A stretch of DNA of 64,000 nucleotides from Bacillus benzoevorans (GTDB lineage: Bacteria; Bacillota; Bacilli; Bacillales; Cytobacillaceae), in assembly GCF_014207535.1 (NCBI RefSeq), contig NZ_JACHGK010000002.1, forward strand, positions 420,938 through 484,937. Reading direction: 5' to 3'. Positions 26,578 to 35,194 of the stretch are shown here, piece by piece. The notes under the pieces are model-generated. The model made no database searches. It worked only from the letters and a program-made list of their open reading frames with translations, and was not told the origin of the DNA. The stretch's first letter is position 1. Each line of letters opens with the position of its first letter. The translations under genes were made by a program, and so were the position numbers.

Positions 26578-27345
26578 TTACACTACTTTCGCTTCAAAAC
26601 GGAGTGCTTCTATAAGCTCGGATACCTGTTCAGACAGTTCCCCTTGGAGAATTTTCCCGGTCGCTTTTTGCTGTGGTAAATATTGATCCAGTACTTCTGA
26701 CTTCGAACGAATCGCTTCAATATTTAAACCTAGGTCAGCAGCAGCAAGCCGTTCGATCGTTTTTTTCTTAGCCTTCATGATTCCTGGAAGGGCTGGGTAA
26801 CGCGGTTCATTTAAACCCTGTTGTGCAGTGAGCAGTACAGGCATGGCAGCTTCAATGATTTCGATATCGCCTTCCACATCTTTTTCCACTTTTACTTTAT
26901 TGCCTTCCACTTCCAAATTCGTAATGGTAGAAATATGTGCGATTCCCAGTTCTTCAGCTAGGCGTGGTCCAACCTGTGCCGCTCCATCATCAACTGCCAT
27001 ATATCCGCCTAATATCAAATCATAGGTGTCTCTTTTTGCAACAGCTGTTAATACTTTCGAGATCATATATTCATCACCGAAAACGGATTCATCATTCACG
27101 ATGATTGCATTATCTGCTCCTACTGCCAATGCCGTACGCAGTGCAGCCTCAGCACGCGGCGGACCAACAGTCACAACCGTCACTTCTGCACCATGTTTTT
27201 CCTTAATGGAAATCGCTTCTTCGACAGCGTATTCATCATAAGGATTAATGACGAATTTGACTCCGTCTTCGCTTACTTTCCCATTGGAGAGGGTAATATT
27301 CTCTTCTGTGTCAAATGTTTGCTTGAGCAGCACCAAAATTTTCAT
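26578..27345 (-). CDS. etfB: Electron transfer flavoprotein beta subunit
   Basis: The 255-residue ETF beta has MKILVLLKQTFDTEE at the N-terminus, INPYDEYAVEEA near 33, GGYMAVDDGAAQVGP near 113, and a PRYPALPGIMKAKKK recognition-loop region near 190. It forms the ETF dimer with the next gene. AGGAGG lies six bases before the ATG at 27345. A 146-base gap (27346-27491) separates it from the MFS gene; it contains the palindrome CCATAT-N7-ATATGG at 27465-27483 and may hold a promoter. Confidence 0.93.
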   Translation of the reverse strand: MKILVLLKQTFDTEENITLSNGKVSEDGVKFVINPYDEYAVEEAISIKEKHGAEVTVVTVGPPRAEAALRTALAVGADNAIIVNDESVFGDEYMISKVLTAVAKRDTYDLILGGYMAVDDGAAQVGPRLAEELGIAHISTITNLEVEGNKVKVEKDVEGDIEIIEAAMPVLLTAQQGLNEPRYPALPGIMKAKKKTIERLAAADLGLNIEAIRSKSEVLDQYLPQQKATGKILQGELSEQVSELIEALRFEAKVV

Positions 27346-27491
27346 GTGAACCTCCTGAAAGTAAAATTATCATTTTTCGTTCCGAAAAACATTTCTGAAT
27401 TATCTGTATATTTAAAATTTAACACAGTATGACACATATTACTAATATCGATAAAATAGACTTCCCATATGATTTAAATATGGTTTTTAGA

Positions 27492-28667
27492 CTATAAATG
27501 CTGACTCTTAGGCTTATCAACATGGATAGGCAAGGGGCGTGTTATATACCCAAGGACAGTAAGAACGAGCCCGCTGCCCCAAAAAATAGCGGAAACTCCA
27601 AGCAAACCGCCTAGTCCGCCAAAGATGACCGGAATGGCAAATTGAGAGACACGGTTGATCATCATCTGAACGCCTAATACTTCTCCATGATGTTTGGATA
27701 AGGTTCCTTCTAGTAAAGCTGCGGTGCTAAGCGGCTGCGCAAGACCCAGACCAGCTCCTAAAATACCAACCAAAACAAAAAGCAAAAATATCCAAGGGGA
27801 AAAAGGAGTGACAAGATAAATGATACCAGTAACGAAAAGGGACCACGTTAGGATTCTCATGCGACCAAAAGAGCGAACGAGAGACGTCTGGGTAAATCGA
27901 ATAACAAGCATGGCTAGACCGCTGAATGAGAGGAGAATCCCTGTTAGTGTTGGACTGATGCCCATATTGCCGGCAAGCAAAGGAAAGTACACGGTAAACA
28001 GCTCTCGATAGGAAAAGATCAATCCTCCAATAATCATTGCATTCCTTATATCACGGTTTCGCATAAGGGTCCAAATATATTCTCTTCCGTGTAAATTTAC
28101 TTGTTGGTTCTCAACCGTTTTTTGCTTGTTCTCTCCAGCTAAATTCCTCATCCCCATCTCGCTGCCAAGTGCAATGATAATGAGGAACATATTAAAAAAG
28201 ATACAAATATGGTACCCGTAGTAATCATATAGAAAAGAACTCATAACGGGACCAATCATGGCGCCAACCGAGGCAAACAGACTGTAGTTGGACACCGTCC
28301 GATCGATGTCGCCTCCTAAGCTGCCAATTCTCTTCTGCAAGGCGAGCATCAGGCAAGTAGAAGCAATACCAGCCAGAGCTAGCTGGATTAAAAAAATAAA
28401 AAAAGCTGGGAACATGACACTTAACAATAAGGAAATCAAATACATAACATTCCCGATGATGACCATCGGACGTGTTCCTATATGATCCACCCATTTGCCA
28501 ATGTGCAAGGCCAAAAGGGCCGGACAGATAGCAGAACCAGCAATAATCATGCTGATTTCTTGAGGTGAAAGACCTAAGGAATAGGCGTATAAAGAAACAA
28601 CAGGTTTAATCCCAGTAATTGTCGTGATAAGGATCGTATTCATCAGGATAATAATGTAATAATTCAA
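27492..28667 (-). CDS. MFS transporter
   Basis: A membrane protein of about 391 residues with roughly 12 helices; GKWVDHIGTRPMV near residue 65 is the loop 2-3 signature of MFS drug and metabolite carriers. The start is uncertain. The long frame reaches back to 28856 inside the aldehyde dehydrogenase gene, but a terminator (28711-28735) lies in that stretch. A TTG at 28667 preceded by GGCGGTGA gives a natural N-terminus just before helix 1; the ATG at 28694 has no ribosome site. Its position in the island suggests substrate uptake or product export. Confidence 0.78.
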   Translation of the reverse strand: MNYYIIILMNTILITTITGIKPVVSLYAYSLGLSPQEISMIIAGSAICPALLALHIGKWVDHIGTRPMVIIGNVMYLISLLLSVMFPAFFIFLIQLALAGIASTCLMLALQKRIGSLGGDIDRTVSNYSLFASVGAMIGPVMSSFLYDYYGYHICIFFNMFLIIIALGSEMGMRNLAGENKQKTVENQQVNLHGREYIWTLMRNRDIRNAMIIGGLIFSYRELFTVYFPLLAGNMGISPTLTGILLSFSGLAMLVIRFTQTSLVRSFGRMRILTWSLFVTGIIYLVTPFSPWIFLLFVLVGILGAGLGLAQPLSTAALLEGTLSKHHGEVLGVQMMINRVSQFAIPVIFGGLGGLLGVSAIFWGSGLVLTVLGYITRPLPIHVDKPKSQHL

Positions 28668-28706
28668 TGGATTCACCGCCAAGATAGAGTGCATAAAAGA
28701 TAATAA

Positions 28707-28740
28707 ATAAAAAAGGACTCTCCAAATGTGGAGAGCTTTT
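28707..28740 (-). terminator. Terminator after the aldehyde dehydrogenase gene
   Basis: A 7-base stem CTCTCCA/TGGAGAG with a 4-base loop (28718-28735) is followed on the minus strand by TCCTTTTTTATTTATT. It divides the island into an upstream unit (Fe-S protein to aldehyde dehydrogenase) and a downstream part. Confidence 0.85.
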
Positions 28741-28752
28741 TTATCAAATGAA

Positions 28753-30195
28753 TCATGATTGTTTCTTATGGTAATTAATCCCGTGATATTCAATGAATTC
28801 ATTGAAAACCTCGATAGATTTTTCTCTTCCGATTCCACTTTGTTTGACCCCGCCAAACGGGATATGTTTTGAACCTAAAGATGTTTGCCCATGACCATTA
28901 ATAAAAGTCATCCCCGCTTCTATTTGGTTCGCAACGCCCAAAGCGCGGTCAAAATCCGAAGACCATATGGAAGAACCCAAACCAAATTCAGTATTGTTGG
29001 CCATACGAATCACTTCTTCTTCCGTATGATACGGAATCAACGGGAGCACTGGACCAAATTGTTCGCAGGTAACAATCTCGGCGTTAGGATCGACATCTCT
29101 TACGATAACTGGCTGTAGATAGTATCCATTTTCCCAGTTTTCAGGTTCCAGCCTTTTTCCCAACTTGACTAAGTTGACCCCGCTATCCTCAAGTCTTTTG
29201 ATTAGTTCACTTATCCTTACATATTGAAGTTGGTTGTTAATAGGCCCCATTGTCGCCGCTTTATTCAACTGATGCCCGATTTTATAGGCGTCTGTCAATT
29301 CACAAGCTTTTTCATAAAATTCATCATACATATCATATGGGATATAAACGCGCTTAATTGCAAAGCAGAATTGACCTGTTCTTCTGAATGCTCCTTCGAC
29401 GATTTTTGGAACGACTTCATTCAAATCTGCGTCGTCCAGAACAATCGCCGGGTCATTACCGCCTAATTCAAAGTGAACCCCTTTAAGAGTTTCAGCAGCA
29501 GACTTCATAATTGCCACGGCAGTACTTCCCCCGCCGGTAAACGAAATTTTACGAACGAGCGGATGAGAGGTTAAAGCACTTCCTACATCACCACCGCCAA
29601 GAACAACATTAATTACACCTGGAGGGAAAGATCCCGCCATCATCCTTAATATCGCTACTACGCCCATTGAAGCAGTCGGAGACGGCTTCACAACAATTGT
29701 ATTGCCCGCAAGAAGGATTGGCGTTATTTTTTGTAAGGTTAGAATGATCGGGGCATTCCAAGGAACGATACAAGCAATCACACCCATCGGTCTCTTCACA
29801 ACGCTGACCCAACCGCTTTCATCTTCTATGATCTGTTGTTGAAAGGCAGAAGGCGCCAATTCAATCATATTTCTCATTTCCATCAATCCTGCCTTAACCT
29901 CATCAACGGTTCGGCTAAGCAGGATGCCGTTTTCTTTAGCCGTCACACTGGCGATGGATGACGCATTTTTCTCAATTTCTTCTGCGGATTCTAATAGGAT
30001 TGACATTCTTTCTTCAAGTGAGGTTTGACGCCAGGAGAGGAAAGCTTGCTGTGCAGCCTGCACAGCTTGATCAATATGGCTTGCATCCCCTTTAGCGATA
30101 TAACCAGCTGTTTCACTTAATCTGCCTGGATCCTTCACTTCATCATAATGCTCGGTTGTCACATCTTCATTGTTTATAAACAAGTTCACCTTCAT
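28753..30195 (-). CDS. Aldehyde dehydrogenase family protein
   Basis: The 480-residue protein has the NAD(P)-dependent aldehyde dehydrogenase pattern: PWNAPIILTLQKI near 147, FTGGGSTA near 218, catalytic Glu in FELGGNDPAIV near 242, catalytic Cys in TGQFCFAIKRVY near 277, and EQFGPVLPL near 375. It oxidises an aldehyde to the acid. The ATG at 30195 follows GAGGTG by seven bases; the ORF opens five codons earlier without a site. With the ThDP enzyme in the same unit it could convert a 2-oxo acid to the shorter carboxylic acid through an aldehyde. The substrate is not known. Confidence 0.88.
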   Translation of the reverse strand: MKVNLFINNEDVTTEHYDEVKDPGRLSETAGYIAKGDASHIDQAVQAAQQAFLSWRQTSLEERMSILLESAEEIEKNASSIASVTAKENGILLSRTVDEVKAGLMEMRNMIELAPSAFQQQIIEDESGWVSVVKRPMGVIACIVPWNAPIILTLQKITPILLAGNTIVVKPSPTASMGVVAILRMMAGSFPPGVINVVLGGGDVGSALTSHPLVRKISFTGGGSTAVAIMKSAAETLKGVHFELGGNDPAIVLDDADLNEVVPKIVEGAFRRTGQFCFAIKRVYIPYDMYDEFYEKACELTDAYKIGHQLNKAATMGPINNQLQYVRISELIKRLEDSGVNLVKLGKRLEPENWENGYYLQPVIVRDVDPNAEIVTCEQFGPVLPLIPYHTEEEVIRMANNTEFGLGSSIWSSDFDRALGVANQIEAGMTFINGHGQTSLGSKHIPFGGVKQSGIGREKSIEVFNEFIEYHGINYHKKQS

Positions 30196-30240
30196 ATGCG
30201 TACACCTCATAATGTCTATTTCATTTCATTTGCTCATTTA

Positions 30241-31746
30241 TTATATTTCAACATCATCTGCCAGTTTCCCGCGCTTATTTTTCACTCCGCTATAGACGCT
30301 AATGGCAAATATAATGAGGGCAATGCCCATAATAGCAGCAGATATTGGCTGCGTAAAAAAGATAAGAAAACCTTCAGTTGAAATAGATAGGGATTGCAGC
30401 ATAGAGGTCTCCAATTGTGATCCCAATATAAATGTGACAATCATCGCGGACATCGGGATATCTAATTTTTTCAGGATATAACCAATTACCCCAAATATCA
30501 GCATCAATCCAACATCCCAAAGGCTGCCATTTAGACTATAGGTTCCAACCAAGATGACCATCAGGATAATCGGAAACAATAACTTATACGGTATCATCGC
30601 AATTTTGGCCCACATACCAACTAAAGGCATGTTCATAATTAGTAATAAAACATTTCCAATAAACATGCTGGCAATCAGGCCCCAGACAAAGTCAGGATTT
30701 TTCGTAAACAGGGCTGGACCTGGTGTTAATCCGTGCATAATGAAGGCCCCTAAAATAACCGCCATGGTCGGCGAGCTTGGCAGTCCTAAGGAAAATAAAG
30801 GAATTAAGGCTGCACCGCTATGAGCGTTATTCGCTGTTTCAGGTCCGGCTACCCCCTCGATCGCTCCCTTTCCAAAGCGGGATGGATCCTTGGCAACCTT
30901 TTTTTCTAAAATGTAGGAAAAGGTGGACGCGATAATGGAGTTTGCACCTGGAATGACGCCTAAAAGCATTCCGATGCCTGTTCCCCTTCCAACAGATTTA
31001 AGAGTCGGCCCCCATTCTTCCCGATTAGGAAGAAGACCTTTGACCTTTTCTGGTTTCGTCACTTTTGCTGGGTTTTCCGCATTTAGTAAGATTTCGGAAA
31101 TTCCAAACAGACCCATGGCCATGACGGCAAAATCAATTCCATCCATCAACTCTATGGAGCCAAATGTGAAACGGAATTCTCCAGTGACCATGTCTTGTCC
31201 TACCATAGCCAGCAATAAACCGAGGACGGCAGCAATTAATCCCCTGACCAAAGACTTTCCCATCAATGCTACGATCATCAGCATGCCAAGCAGCATAATC
31301 GCAAAGAACTCCGGAGGACCAAATTTCAACGCAAATTTAGATAATGCAGGACCTACAAATGTAAGCGCCGTTACAGCAACAATCCCACCGATAAACGAAC
31401 CAATGGCAGACACCCCGAGTGCTGTTCCCGCACGCCCCTTCTTCGTCATCTCGTAACCGTCAATACACGTAATAACCGATGCTGCCTCACCTGGTACGTT
31501 TACTAAAACAGAAGTAATTGTTCCTCCATACATCGATCCGTAGAAGATTCCGGAAAGCATGATAATAGCAGAAACAGGCTCCATCCCGAAAGTAATAGGA
31601 ATAAGCAAAGCGGTTCCAGACACAGGACCAAGCCCAGGGAGTACGCCGATGAACATTCCAAGCATTACACCAATAAGGCAGTAGAGAAGATTCGACCAGG
31701 TCAAAGCCGTTTCAAATCCCTGTAAAAGTAACATCAATGAATCCAT
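30241..31746 (-). CDS. tctA: Tripartite tricarboxylate transporter, large membrane subunit TctA
   Basis: The 501-residue membrane protein has the TctA pattern: GVLPGLGPVSGTALLIP near 34, YGGTITSVLVNVPGEAASV near 73, GLPSSPTMAVILGAF near 320 and HGLTPGPALF near 335. About 12 helices are expected. TctA is the channel subunit of a secondary, binding-protein-dependent carrier for citrate and other carboxylates. It follows tctB by 12 bases, with AGGAGG before the ATG at 31746. Order tctC-tctB-tctA is intact. Confidence 0.93.
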   Translation of the reverse strand: MDSLMLLLQGFETALTWSNLLYCLIGVMLGMFIGVLPGLGPVSGTALLIPITFGMEPVSAIIMLSGIFYGSMYGGTITSVLVNVPGEAASVITCIDGYEMTKKGRAGTALGVSAIGSFIGGIVAVTALTFVGPALSKFALKFGPPEFFAIMLLGMLMIVALMGKSLVRGLIAAVLGLLLAMVGQDMVTGEFRFTFGSIELMDGIDFAVMAMGLFGISEILLNAENPAKVTKPEKVKGLLPNREEWGPTLKSVGRGTGIGMLLGVIPGANSIIASTFSYILEKKVAKDPSRFGKGAIEGVAGPETANNAHSGAALIPLFSLGLPSSPTMAVILGAFIMHGLTPGPALFTKNPDFVWGLIASMFIGNVLLLIMNMPLVGMWAKIAMIPYKLLFPIILMVILVGTYSLNGSLWDVGLMLIFGVIGYILKKLDIPMSAMIVTFILGSQLETSMLQSLSISTEGFLIFFTQPISAAIMGIALIIFAISVYSGVKNKRGKLADDVEI

Positions 31747-31758
31747 TTAACCATCCTC

Positions 31759-32211
31759 CTAAAATAGAATCCCGCCTAATGGTAAGTACACCTTTAATAC
31801 CGAGTTAAATATCCAGTAAAAGAATACTGTTATTCCGGCTGACATTAATAAGGTGGTATACCATCTATACTCTTTGTAGAACAAAATCGCTAGAAAGATA
31901 AATCCCGCAAGCAGGAACCCGAATAAAGAGAAGAGTATGATGAAAAGGACCAAACTGATAATGATAAACAAAATATGTTTTAGAGAATGTCCAGTTGGCC
32001 ACGATTCATTGCTGACATTTTCCCCTTTTATACTTTCAAAAATATACCAAATTGAGAGGAGCATCAGGATGCCGCTCAACCAAGTCGGAAAGAATCCCGG
32101 CCCAGGTCCAAGCACACCGGAATAGCTATATTTTAATGACAGTACAAACGAGAAAAGAGCCAGAAGGAAAATGACCGCCCCAGCCCAAATTCCTGACCTG
32201 TATTTACTCAT
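31759..32211 (-). CDS. tctB: Tripartite tricarboxylate transporter, small membrane subunit TctB
   Basis: A 150-residue protein with four predicted helices, including GPGPGFFPTWLSGILML near residue 36, which is typical of TctB. The final helices (LFGFLLAGFIFLAILFYKE and beyond) match its usual ending. It pairs with TctA in the membrane. An AAGGGG site lies upstream of the ATG at 32211. An inverted repeat separates it from tctC. Confidence 0.9.
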   Translation of the reverse strand: MSKYRSGIWAGAVIFLLALFSFVLSLKYSYSGVLGPGPGFFPTWLSGILMLLSIWYIFESIKGENVSNESWPTGHSLKHILFIIISLVLFIILFSLFGFLLAGFIFLAILFYKEYRWYTTLLMSAGITVFFYWIFNSVLKVYLPLGGILF

Positions 32212-32248
32212 AATAAAAATTCATCCCCTTCCACAAAACGAAAATGGC

Positions 32249-32276
32249 GGGTATTCAGGAGTAACCCTGAATACCC
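32249..32276 (-). promoter_or_regulatory. Intercistronic hairpin between tctC and tctB
   Basis: A perfect 10-base stem GGGTATTCAG/CTGAATACCC with an 8-base loop sits in the 88-base gap after tctC. No T-run follows it on the minus strand. It may stabilise or partly uncouple the tctC message, which would favour the binding protein over the membrane subunits. That role is inferred. Confidence 0.6.
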
Positions 32277-32299
32277 AATTATGATTCAGTAAAGCGGTT

Positions 32300-33316
32300 T
32301 TATTTGATTAGACCGAGTTCTTTTAACATTTTTCCAAATCTCACATTCTCGTCATTCACCTCTTTTTGGACAACCTCAGGACCGCCATAATTTGTCTGTA
32401 GCGAGACCTTCTCGAATTCTTTTAACACTTCAGGGTCTTCCATTGTTTTCTTAAGCGCTTCTTCTAGCATCGTAACGATTTCTTCTGGCACACCCTTCGG
32501 TGCAAAAAGCGAGGTATTGCTGTCTATCGCAACATCGAAGCCTTTATCTTTCAACAGAGGAATCTCCGGAAAATACGGTACAGGTACACTTGCGACATTA
32601 AACAATGCGCGAAGCTCACCAGATTCAATTAGTGTCTTAGCATCACTCGGCTGTACCATAGCTCCCTGAACATGACCGCCTAAAACTGCTGTGATTGCTG
32701 GAGGCGTGCCTTCAAAGGATACTGCTTTTGCTTTAAAGCCTGCCTGCTTTTCCAATTCTGCCACTGGTATATGAGCCCCTGATCCAATTCCTCCAGCAGC
32801 TCCATATGAAAATTCACTAGGATTTTTCTTCACATATTCAAGCCATTCTTCAAACGTTTTCCAAGGAGCATCTGCTTTTACAATCATAATTTGCTGGTTG
32901 CCGAATACTTTTGCGATGGGTTGAAAACTGTCATGGGAGTATTTCACATTCCCATACAAAGGCTGCATGGAGATAGCACGGTGTGTAGACATCGCAAGGG
33001 TGTATCCATCAGGCTTGGAGTTAAACAAATCTGTAATCGCAATCGAGCCGCTGCCGCCTGGTTTATTCACAATCACCAGCTGGGCGCCAGGCAAATATTT
33101 AGGAAGATATTTTTCAATGATTCTGGCACCAATGTCTGTGGAGCCGCCCGCAGCAAACGGTACGATCACTTCAATCGGTCTTGTCGGATAATCTATTTCG
33201 GACTCTTTTTCTTTGGCTGCTGTATCCGATTTTGATCCTGTTGTTTGTGAAGATTGAGAACACCCTGCCACTATAAGAAGAAGGGCTGACAAAACGATCA
33301 TTAAGAATTTTTTCAT
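32300..33316 (-). CDS. tctC: Tripartite tricarboxylate transporter substrate-binding lipoprotein TctC (Bug family)
   Basis: A 338-residue lipoprotein. The signal peptide ends in LIVAGC with the lipid-modified Cys at 19. The mature part has DYPTRPIEVIVPFAAGGSTD (42-61), NKPGGSGSIAI near 84 and YGAAGGIGSGAH near 170, all typical of Bug/TctC binding proteins. It captures a carboxylate at the outer membrane face of the cell and delivers it to TctAB. AGGAGG lies upstream of the ATG at 33316. Bug ligands vary widely (citrate, aromatic acids, amino acids), so the ligand is open. Confidence 0.93.
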   Translation of the reverse strand: MKKFLMIVLSALLLIVAGCSQSSQTTGSKSDTAAKEKESEIDYPTRPIEVIVPFAAGGSTDIGARIIEKYLPKYLPGAQLVIVNKPGGSGSIAITDLFNSKPDGYTLAMSTHRAISMQPLYGNVKYSHDSFQPIAKVFGNQQIMIVKADAPWKTFEEWLEYVKKNPSEFSYGAAGGIGSGAHIPVAELEKQAGFKAKAVSFEGTPPAITAVLGGHVQGAMVQPSDAKTLIESGELRALFNVASVPVPYFPEIPLLKDKGFDVAIDSNTSLFAPKGVPEEIVTMLEEALKKTMEDPEVLKEFEKVSLQTNYGGPEVVQKEVNDENVRFGKMLKELGLIK

Positions 33317-33433
33317 TTTCCAAATTTCCTCCTACGAATAAATTTCACAGTTTCACTGTCTTTTTAAAAAATAAAACACTTATTTAACCGTCCATCACCT
33401 CCCAAAGAAATCAAAATCTCAGAAAAATTTAGA

Positions 33434-35170
33434 TTAATAATCTTTTTGGTTCGATATTTTGGCGAGGCGGACATCCACCACAGCTGATTTTCCATTTTTC
33501 ACTTCATTCATGGCCTGCTGCAATGCTTCAGGTAACTCTCTTGGATCTGATACTATCCTGGCGTATGCCCCGCCTGCCGCTTCTGCAATTTTTGCTAAAT
33601 CGGCAGATTGATCAAAATTCACCCAGTAACTATCCGTTTGTTTGGCCATCCCATCCGGGTACCGCTTTAATAGATTCAGCTTCGTTGCATTCCAGCCTTC
33701 ATTGTTGTAAATGACAGTTAAGAATGGAGCTTGATATCTTCGTGACATCCAGTGAACCGAAGAGGGCACGCTGAATAAGTATGAACCGTCGCCAGTTAAG
33801 GTCACGACCGTTTTTGTTGGATTAGCAAGCTTCATCCCAATAGCAGCACCGCCATTCCAGCCTAAGGATGTACCACCGCTCCCAAACATGGTTCCTGCCT
33901 TGGTACGCGGCAAGTGTTTGGCTACCGTCATGGTATTCGTAATTGTCTCATCTAATAGGATGGTTTCATCATCCACAACATCTCGCAAACAGGCCGTCAG
34001 CCATTCTGGCGTGATCGTATTTCCCTCCGCCTTTTCTTCCTGCTTCCAGGCTTCACGCTGCTCATTGTGATGCTTTGCTAATCGAAAATAACGTTCTTGT
34101 ACTTGCTCCTTATTAATAACCCTTTGTGCAAAAGCATAATTTAATTGAATTAAGGAGGCATAGGCATCCGCACGATAGTTCTTCACTGTGGGAATGTGCC
34201 ACAATGGGATTTCTTCCTTAATTGGATCTAAATCGATGAAGTAGACTTTGCAGTCGTCTTTTGGCTGAACTTGTGTAGTGACCCAAGGGACATCTGTATC
34301 AATAGCGATAATGACATCCGCTTCCGGAATAAAAGGATTCGGATCATATCCAAGATGCAGTGGGTGGTCCCTAGGGAAATTTACGTAAGTAGGAATTTGC
34401 TCCACCACAGGTATCGCCACTTTTTCGCAAAATTCAATTAATTCAGGAACTGCTTTCGTCATTCTGCCTAAATAAGAAGTAATTAACAATGGATTTTGCG
34501 CTTCTAATAAAGCACTTACAATTTCGTCTATTCCCCAATTAGGTAAGAAGGATGGTTCGATTGGTGCCCATTTCCCCCAGGTATCCGGAAGTTTTTCCAC
34601 ATTTTCCTCTAAAACTTCTCTCGCGCCGGTCAAATAAACCGGACCGGCCGGATCGCTTTTGGCCATCTGCATTGCGCGGTAAATGAGCTGTTTCACGTTC
34701 TTCCCTGTTCTAATATCTGCTTCCCATTTAACATAGGACCTTAAGATTCCACGCTGATCGTACACATTTTGCAGGTAATTGACATAGGAATTGCGGCTGC
34801 CGGAAAGCTCCCCCTCCATGGTGAAGGGTGTTTCTCCAGCGAAAATTAACACCGGTACGCGAGCCCGGAATGCATTATGAACAGCACCTCCCAGATTTTG
34901 CGTCCCCACATCCGTATGAATGATCACGCCTTGTGCTTGCCCGGACACCATTGCATACCCTTGAGCTGCGGATAAAGCAACACTTTCATGCGGACAAATA
35001 ATAGCCTTAGGAAGCTCCTTCCCTTCCACCTTGGCTTTCGCTAAGGCCTCAATCATCGAAGGATGATCGCTGCCTAGATTGCAAAACAGGTAGGAAATCC
35101 CGACTTCCTGCAGCGCTTCCATCAAAGCGTCTGCTGACGTGTAACAATCCGTCTTGTGTAGATCATTCAT
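33434..35170 (-). CDS. Thiamine-diphosphate-dependent enzyme (acetolactate synthase/benzoylformate decarboxylase superfamily)
   Basis: The 578-residue protein has the three-domain layout of ThDP decarboxylases. The activating Glu is Glu 62 in PHESVALSAAQGYA. The ThDP/Mg motif GDGSYLF is followed about 27 residues later by NNEGWN, in the C-terminal domain. GSGGTSLGWNGGAAIG precedes it. The superfamily decarboxylates 2-oxo acids or joins them to a second carbonyl. With aldehyde dehydrogenase in the same unit, decarboxylation to an aldehyde is the simplest idea. Specific activity is not assignable by eye. AAAGGAGATG precedes the ATG at 35170, 24 bases after the Fe-S gene. Confidence 0.85.
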   Translation of the reverse strand: MNDLHKTDCYTSADALMEALQEVGISYLFCNLGSDHPSMIEALAKAKVEGKELPKAIICPHESVALSAAQGYAMVSGQAQGVIIHTDVGTQNLGGAVHNAFRARVPVLIFAGETPFTMEGELSGSRNSYVNYLQNVYDQRGILRSYVKWEADIRTGKNVKQLIYRAMQMAKSDPAGPVYLTGAREVLEENVEKLPDTWGKWAPIEPSFLPNWGIDEIVSALLEAQNPLLITSYLGRMTKAVPELIEFCEKVAIPVVEQIPTYVNFPRDHPLHLGYDPNPFIPEADVIIAIDTDVPWVTTQVQPKDDCKVYFIDLDPIKEEIPLWHIPTVKNYRADAYASLIQLNYAFAQRVINKEQVQERYFRLAKHHNEQREAWKQEEKAEGNTITPEWLTACLRDVVDDETILLDETITNTMTVAKHLPRTKAGTMFGSGGTSLGWNGGAAIGMKLANPTKTVVTLTGDGSYLFSVPSSVHWMSRRYQAPFLTVIYNNEGWNATKLNLLKRYPDGMAKQTDSYWVNFDQSADLAKIAEAAGGAYARIVSDPRELPEALQQAMNEVKNGKSAVVDVRLAKISNQKDY

Positions 35171-35194
35171 TAAATCATCTCCTTTATGGTTCTT

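Noticed and set aside
11245..27345. Leucine degradation as the pathway for the lyase, acyl-CoA dehydrogenase and hydratase genes
   Set aside because: 3-methylcrotonyl-CoA carboxylase subunits are absent, and the CoA-transferases and gentisate genes have no place in that route.
30923..31456. A 177-codon plus-strand frame opposite tctA
   Set aside because: Its Pro/Ser/Met-rich composition is typical of the complement of a hydrophobic protein gene; tctA is certain.
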